From positions 1 to 46,820 of the forward strand of contig CAMUJH010000032.1 of NCBI GenBank assembly GCA_947089145.1: a stretch of 46,820 bases of DNA, given 5' to 3'. A model generated the notes under the pieces. That model had not been told where the DNA came from. It saw only the letters and a list, made by a program, of their open reading frames with translations, and made no database searches. The position numbers and the translations under genes were made by a program. The DNA comes from an uncultured Hungatella sp. (lineage in GTDB: Bacteria; Bacillota; Clostridia; Lachnospirales; Lachnospiraceae). Positions 45,090 through 46,820 of the stretch are shown piece by piece. Each line of letters starts with the position of its first letter. The first letter of the stretch is position 1.

Positions 45090-46100
45090 TTATTCGTTAT
45101 TCAGTAACAGTGACCAGCAATGTTCCATACGGCTAAAGGAATCACTTGCGCCGGCAAGCACCTGTCCCCGGATTGACTCACTGCCGCCTCCATTGGTAGC
45201 GTAATTTAACATGGTGTTTTGTATCTTGCTCCAAATATCAGCCTGACCAGAAGGATTGCGTTTCAGCTGCTCAAATAATCCTGACAACTCATTTCCATAT
45301 TGCTGTTCTTCCTCCTTTGTATGGGTGACACTCCCCATATATTTGGAATAAGCAACCCGATCTGAATTTTGGGAACTTGCCTTTGCGAAAAGGTCATTGT
45401 ACTGCCCGTTCCCGGAACTTTCATGGAATTTGCTCACTGCTTTATCCATCTGTTCCATTGGGTTCGTGTACTCACCTAAGACTTCCGTATTGTGAGCGTA
45501 ATAATCCTCAACCAAGCCTTCAAATTCTTTCCGCAGCCCTTCGTCCTCAATATATTTTTCTCCAAAATACATAAGCGCTGTAGCAGAGGACTCCAGTTCC
45601 ATTCTTGCCTCATAGGAGATGGGAAGGGTGTAACCTTTTCCGTCAACCCCGGAAGGCCCTTGTCCTGTTAGGTACTGAGCGTTGCTCAAACTATCCATGC
45701 CTTTTGTAATGGCACTTAATATGGATTCCGCCTCACGTACTTCCTTGTCTGACATGGAATCAAAGAATCCGCTTTCATTCAGTTTCTGACTGAACACAAG
45801 ATACTGGCTTCCGGTATTCTGCCAGAAAGAATCCCCGGATTTGGCAATTCGTTCATCTTTATAAAACCGAGTGTATTCTACAAATTCCGGGGCTTTTTTA
45901 CCACTGCCGGTTTTTGCGGATTCTCTGTCCAGATAGTTTTTCCCTTCTTCTGAAACAGAAACCGAATCGTAAACAGCCTCTTTCACACGGTTGGCAGAAG
46001 CGTCTTTTTTCGCCTCCGTCATTTGATGTGTGGGTTGGCGGTTTTGTACCCGTTCGGCGTAGGCTCCCTGGTAGGATTTTTGTCCATCAACTACTATCAT
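45090..46100 (-). CDS. Unrecognised 336-residue protein
   Basis: The start MIVVDGQKSYQGAYAERVQN is followed by a segment reading DSVSVSEEGKNYLDRESAKT and a helical, Ser/Gln/Glu-rich body such as ESGFFDSMSDKEVREAESIL and KTGSGKKAPEFVEYTRFYKD. No signal peptide, membrane helix or catalytic motif was seen. The SVSxEG..YL pattern recalls short motifs in flagellar or secretion-related Clostridial proteins, but that is weak. It lies 36 bp downstream of another unknown gene on the same strand, forming a probable two-gene unit. No function is assigned. Confidence 0.75.
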   Translation of the reverse strand: MIVVDGQKSYQGAYAERVQNRQPTHQMTEAKKDASANRVKEAVYDSVSVSEEGKNYLDRESAKTGSGKKAPEFVEYTRFYKDERIAKSGDSFWQNTGSQYLVFSQKLNESGFFDSMSDKEVREAESILSAITKGMDSLSNAQYLTGQGPSGVDGKGYTLPISYEARMELESSATALMYFGEKYIEDEGLRKEFEGLVEDYYAHNTEVLGEYTNPMEQMDKAVSKFHESSGNGQYNDLFAKASSQNSDRVAYSKYMGSVTHTKEEEQQYGNELSGLFEQLKRNPSGQADIWSKIQNTMLNYATNGGGSESIRGQVLAGASDSFSRMEHCWSLLLNNE

Positions 46101-46135
46101 AATATCGCCCTTTCAATTTTCAAATATTATAAGTT

Positions 46136-46820
46136 TTAGTGGAATGTCCAGCTGGCGCTTTCGCCGCCACTTAAATAATAAATATTCAGCGTGCTGTAAA
46201 AATCAATAACTTTACCTGTATTTACATCAAATACAAGGATATGCTGGTTGCCGTTTGCCAAATCGTCTTCATCGAGGTTTCTTGGCGTCCGTTTTCCATG
46301 AGTGTCTACGAATGACATTTCATGAGAACTGCCGGATTGATAGTAAGATTGCATATAGCTAAAACCTGTGCCTACATCACAAACAATTAAAATTGCGTTA
46401 TCTGATGAGGCGGAAGTGGCACGCCATGTACATGGTGTTTTTATGCCTCCGAACTGTACATTGTAAACTTTATGGGATCTATGTCTATATCCGCCGCTCC
46501 ATGTAAGATCTTCATCCCGGTTCCAGCTTAACTGGTCAACATTATTCAGGTTAAAGGTATATTTTCCGTCATAATACAATCCGCCATCTAAAGTTACAAC
46601 AAGAAGATTGAATTCTTTTTCCGTACATAGCAAAATGCCGTCCAAATTCTCACTTGAATTTGTTGCGTTGATTTGGAACGTGTACGAATCCCCTACGTTG
46701 CCATCCGCTGATAATATCATAAAGGCATAATCACCTGCCGGAAACAGCATATAGGTTGGATTACTAGTGCCTTGTAAAGTCTAAAACTGTACCAAAACAG
46801 TTTCAGAGGCACTATAATTT
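46136..46820 (-). pseudogene. Unrecognised beta-rich protein, interrupted, runs off window
   Basis: The frame enters from the right edge as NYSASETVLVQF, hits TAG (46783-46781), and continues TLQGTSNPTYMLFPAGDYAF, MILSADGNVGDSYTFQINAT, then LDGGLYYDGKYTFNLNNVDQ and SFVDTHGKRTPRN to a stop at 46136. It looks like an extracellular beta-sandwich or carbohydrate-/wall-binding repeat by composition (many Tyr, Thr, Ser, Asn, Gly). The ATG at 46750 has no ribosome site, so it is probably not a start. The true 5' end, and whether the TAG is real, cannot be seen here. Possible secreted partner of the 45090 gene. Confidence 0.5.

Overview
The window reads as an accessory, heavily remodelled stretch of a low-to-mid GC Gram-positive anaerobe, most likely a gut Lachnospiraceae/Clostridia-type Firmicute (inference). 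Supporting signs are strong AGGAGG ribosome sites, several PTS sugar systems, a sortase LPKTG surface protein, lipoprotein flavin reductases, an ECF-type transporter remnant, MATE pumps, and ROK, MurR, TreR and Rrf2 regulators. No rRNA, tRNA or CRISPR array was seen. The striking property is decay: about a third of the loci are truncated, frameshifted or fused across deletion junctions.

Layout. 0-6 kb: two aldo/keto reductases (one cut by the window edge), an MBL-fold hydrolase, a MATE exporter, and a ROK regulator / sugar O-acetyltransferase / broken RbsD-like gene set. 6-11.2 kb: gene debris, a membrane-anchored transglutaminase-like protein, and an extracytoplasmic FMN+FAD reductase lipoprotein. 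11.2-16.2 kb: a complete trehalose unit (treP EIIBCA, treC, divergent treR) with three TGTTTAAACA operators laid over two near-consensus promoters, plus a truncated HAD phosphatase. 16.5-20.4 kb: a second MATE pump and a MurR/RpiR regulator beside a wrecked beta-glucoside operon (EIIB and GH1 fragments). 20.4-24.5 kb: a broken carboxymuconolactone decarboxylase, then SUKH (SMI1/KNR4), unknown and ankyrin proteins resembling orphan immunity genes. 24.8-27.5 kb: a leucine-rich-repeat surface protein whose LPKTG anchor is one base out of frame, a Phd/ParE-type toxin-antitoxin pair with a consensus promoter, and an IS256 remnant. 27.5-29.8 kb: a decayed sirtuin/macrodomain/ferredoxin-flavoprotein/ECF cluster. 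29.9-34.2 kb: a beta-glucoside EIIBC + GH1 operon with a truncated EIIA and a divergent LysR regulator. 34.2-39.1 kb: an AEC transporter, a TetR regulator, a second flavoprotein lipoprotein lacking the usual catalytic His, and an Rrf2 / NAD(P)H-binding protein pair sharing three 23-bp operators. 39.3-44.4 kb: prophage tail-gene debris, a transposase-HTH/AbrB hybrid regulator, and two group II intron pieces. 44.4-46.8 kb: an XRE regulator and two unrecognised genes, the last running off the window.

How it works together. The intact functional cores are trehalose uptake and hydrolysis under TreR, aryl-beta-glucoside uptake and hydrolysis (probably dependent on an EIIA elsewhere), two surface flavoprotein reductases that could serve as electron sinks, and a redox/stress-type Rrf2 pair. 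The rest is a record of integration and deletion: prophage, group II introns and IS elements with rearranged host genes between them.
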